From Lanius collurio (lineage: Eukaryota; Chordata; Aves; Passeriformes; Laniidae): 64,000 nucleotides of DNA. The position numbers and the translations under genes are program-made. Positions 63,401-64,000 of this stretch are shown here, piece after piece. Under the pieces are notes generated by a model, which had not been told where the DNA came from, did no database searches, and worked only from the letters and a program-made list of their open reading frames with translations. The first letter of the stretch is position 1. Each line of letters begins with the position of its first letter. The DNA lies in the NCBI GenBank assembly GCA_020086605.1, contig JACBWW010000004.1, forward strand, positions 25,216,810 through 25,280,809. The letters are read 5' to 3'.

Positions 63401-64000
63401 TGCCTCAATTGCATTTGTTTAAGAAGGAAATCTTAATGCATAGAAAACAACGGCTTAGTGTCATTTCCTATTGTCTTGTTAGGACAAAGATAAATGAGCT
63501 ACTGTCATGATTTAGATCAACTGCTTCTCTGCTAACTTCTATTATTTGCTTATTTATGGACTAGTGTTTAATTAAAAGCATACCTAGATACAGAACTGCA
63601 CAATAAATTAAAAATGCTTTTTCACTTAATATGTGCTTATTTAGGGGATCAATTTGTGTTTAAATTCTTCATGTGCTGTGGTAGACACAGCACTGATGTT
63701 ATAGTTACAAACAGGTAGTGGAAGACGACTAAAATGAAGCAATATCTTTATCCTGACTCGGACTAACAGGATCAAAGGTACAATTTATCCCACTAGGTTA
63801 AAAAAAAAAAAAAAAAAGAAAAGACCATGTGTTTACACAATATATACTTATTTTTTCAGAAGATATATTTATACATATAGGTATAACTGAGGGTATCTGG
63901 CTCAAAACAGTTAAAAGACCCATTTCCCAATTTAAAAGCACTGTTTGCAACTACACCACCTTAGAGACTAAGGTTAATGATGATTATATATGCAGATACT
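63401..64000. other. Unique AT-rich noncoding DNA with an A18 run
   Basis: No gene. A homopolymer A18 is at 63800-63817 and could be the tail of a decayed retroposon, though no body is recognisable. Confidence 0.6.

Noticed and set aside
1..64000. tRNA, rRNA, known microRNA, CRISPR or bacterial-type operon
   Set aside because: I looked for conserved tRNA boxes, familiar miRNA seeds in hairpins, and regularly spaced repeats and found none; the repeats and composition are those of a bird nuclear genome.

Overview
The window looks like avian, most likely passerine, nuclear DNA. It is AT-rich and CpG-poor. It carries several CR1 LINE fragments with the characteristic tails (ATTCTATG-type and expanded TTCTA-type), short solo LTRs of avian-type endogenous retroviruses, and faint traces of old amniote retroposons (MIR-like and L3-like). 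The species cannot be named from the sequence alone.

I find no convincing protein-coding gene, tRNA, rRNA or CRISPR array. The longest open frames (about 130 codons) have no recognisable domain, no good start or splice context, and are what stop-poor random sequence can give. The window reads as intergenic or intronic DNA, a stretch of gene desert.

Layout, left to right. 1-15.9 kb is mostly unique AT-rich DNA, with a GC-rich islet at 3.4-3.97 kb, a possible conserved or regulatory block at 4.4-5.1 kb, a perfect 11-bp-stem hairpin at 10.0 kb and a MIR-like trace at 13.0 kb. A 431-bp solo LTR with a 4-bp target duplication sits at 15,971-16,401. At 20.4-20.8 kb a reverse-strand CR1 ends in a long AATAG/CATAG/CCTAG microsatellite, followed by an L3-like 3' end at 21.2 kb. 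At 31.5-33.9 kb two inverted copies of an unclassified older repeat lie about 1.3 kb apart; the second is split by a 593-bp solo LTR. At 34.4-34.8 kb there is a CpG-rich patch with a 19-20-bp minisatellite. 35-48 kb is mostly unique, with one short CR1 fragment and a G17 run. At 48.5-50.0 kb two CR1 pieces abut in opposite orientation and are best read as one insertion with a 5' inversion (twin priming). Two more CR1 3' ends lie at 51.0 and 53.6 kb, the second with a TTCTA microsatellite tail. A 61-bp scrap of the first LTR family is at 58.05 kb. A second copy of the 593-bp LTR family, with a perfect 5-bp target duplication, is at 61,684-62,267.

No set of genes works together here. The biology is repeat history (retroposon insertion, nesting, microsatellite seeding) plus a few non-repeat blocks that might be regulatory; conservation of those blocks could not be tested. 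I see no new molecular system.
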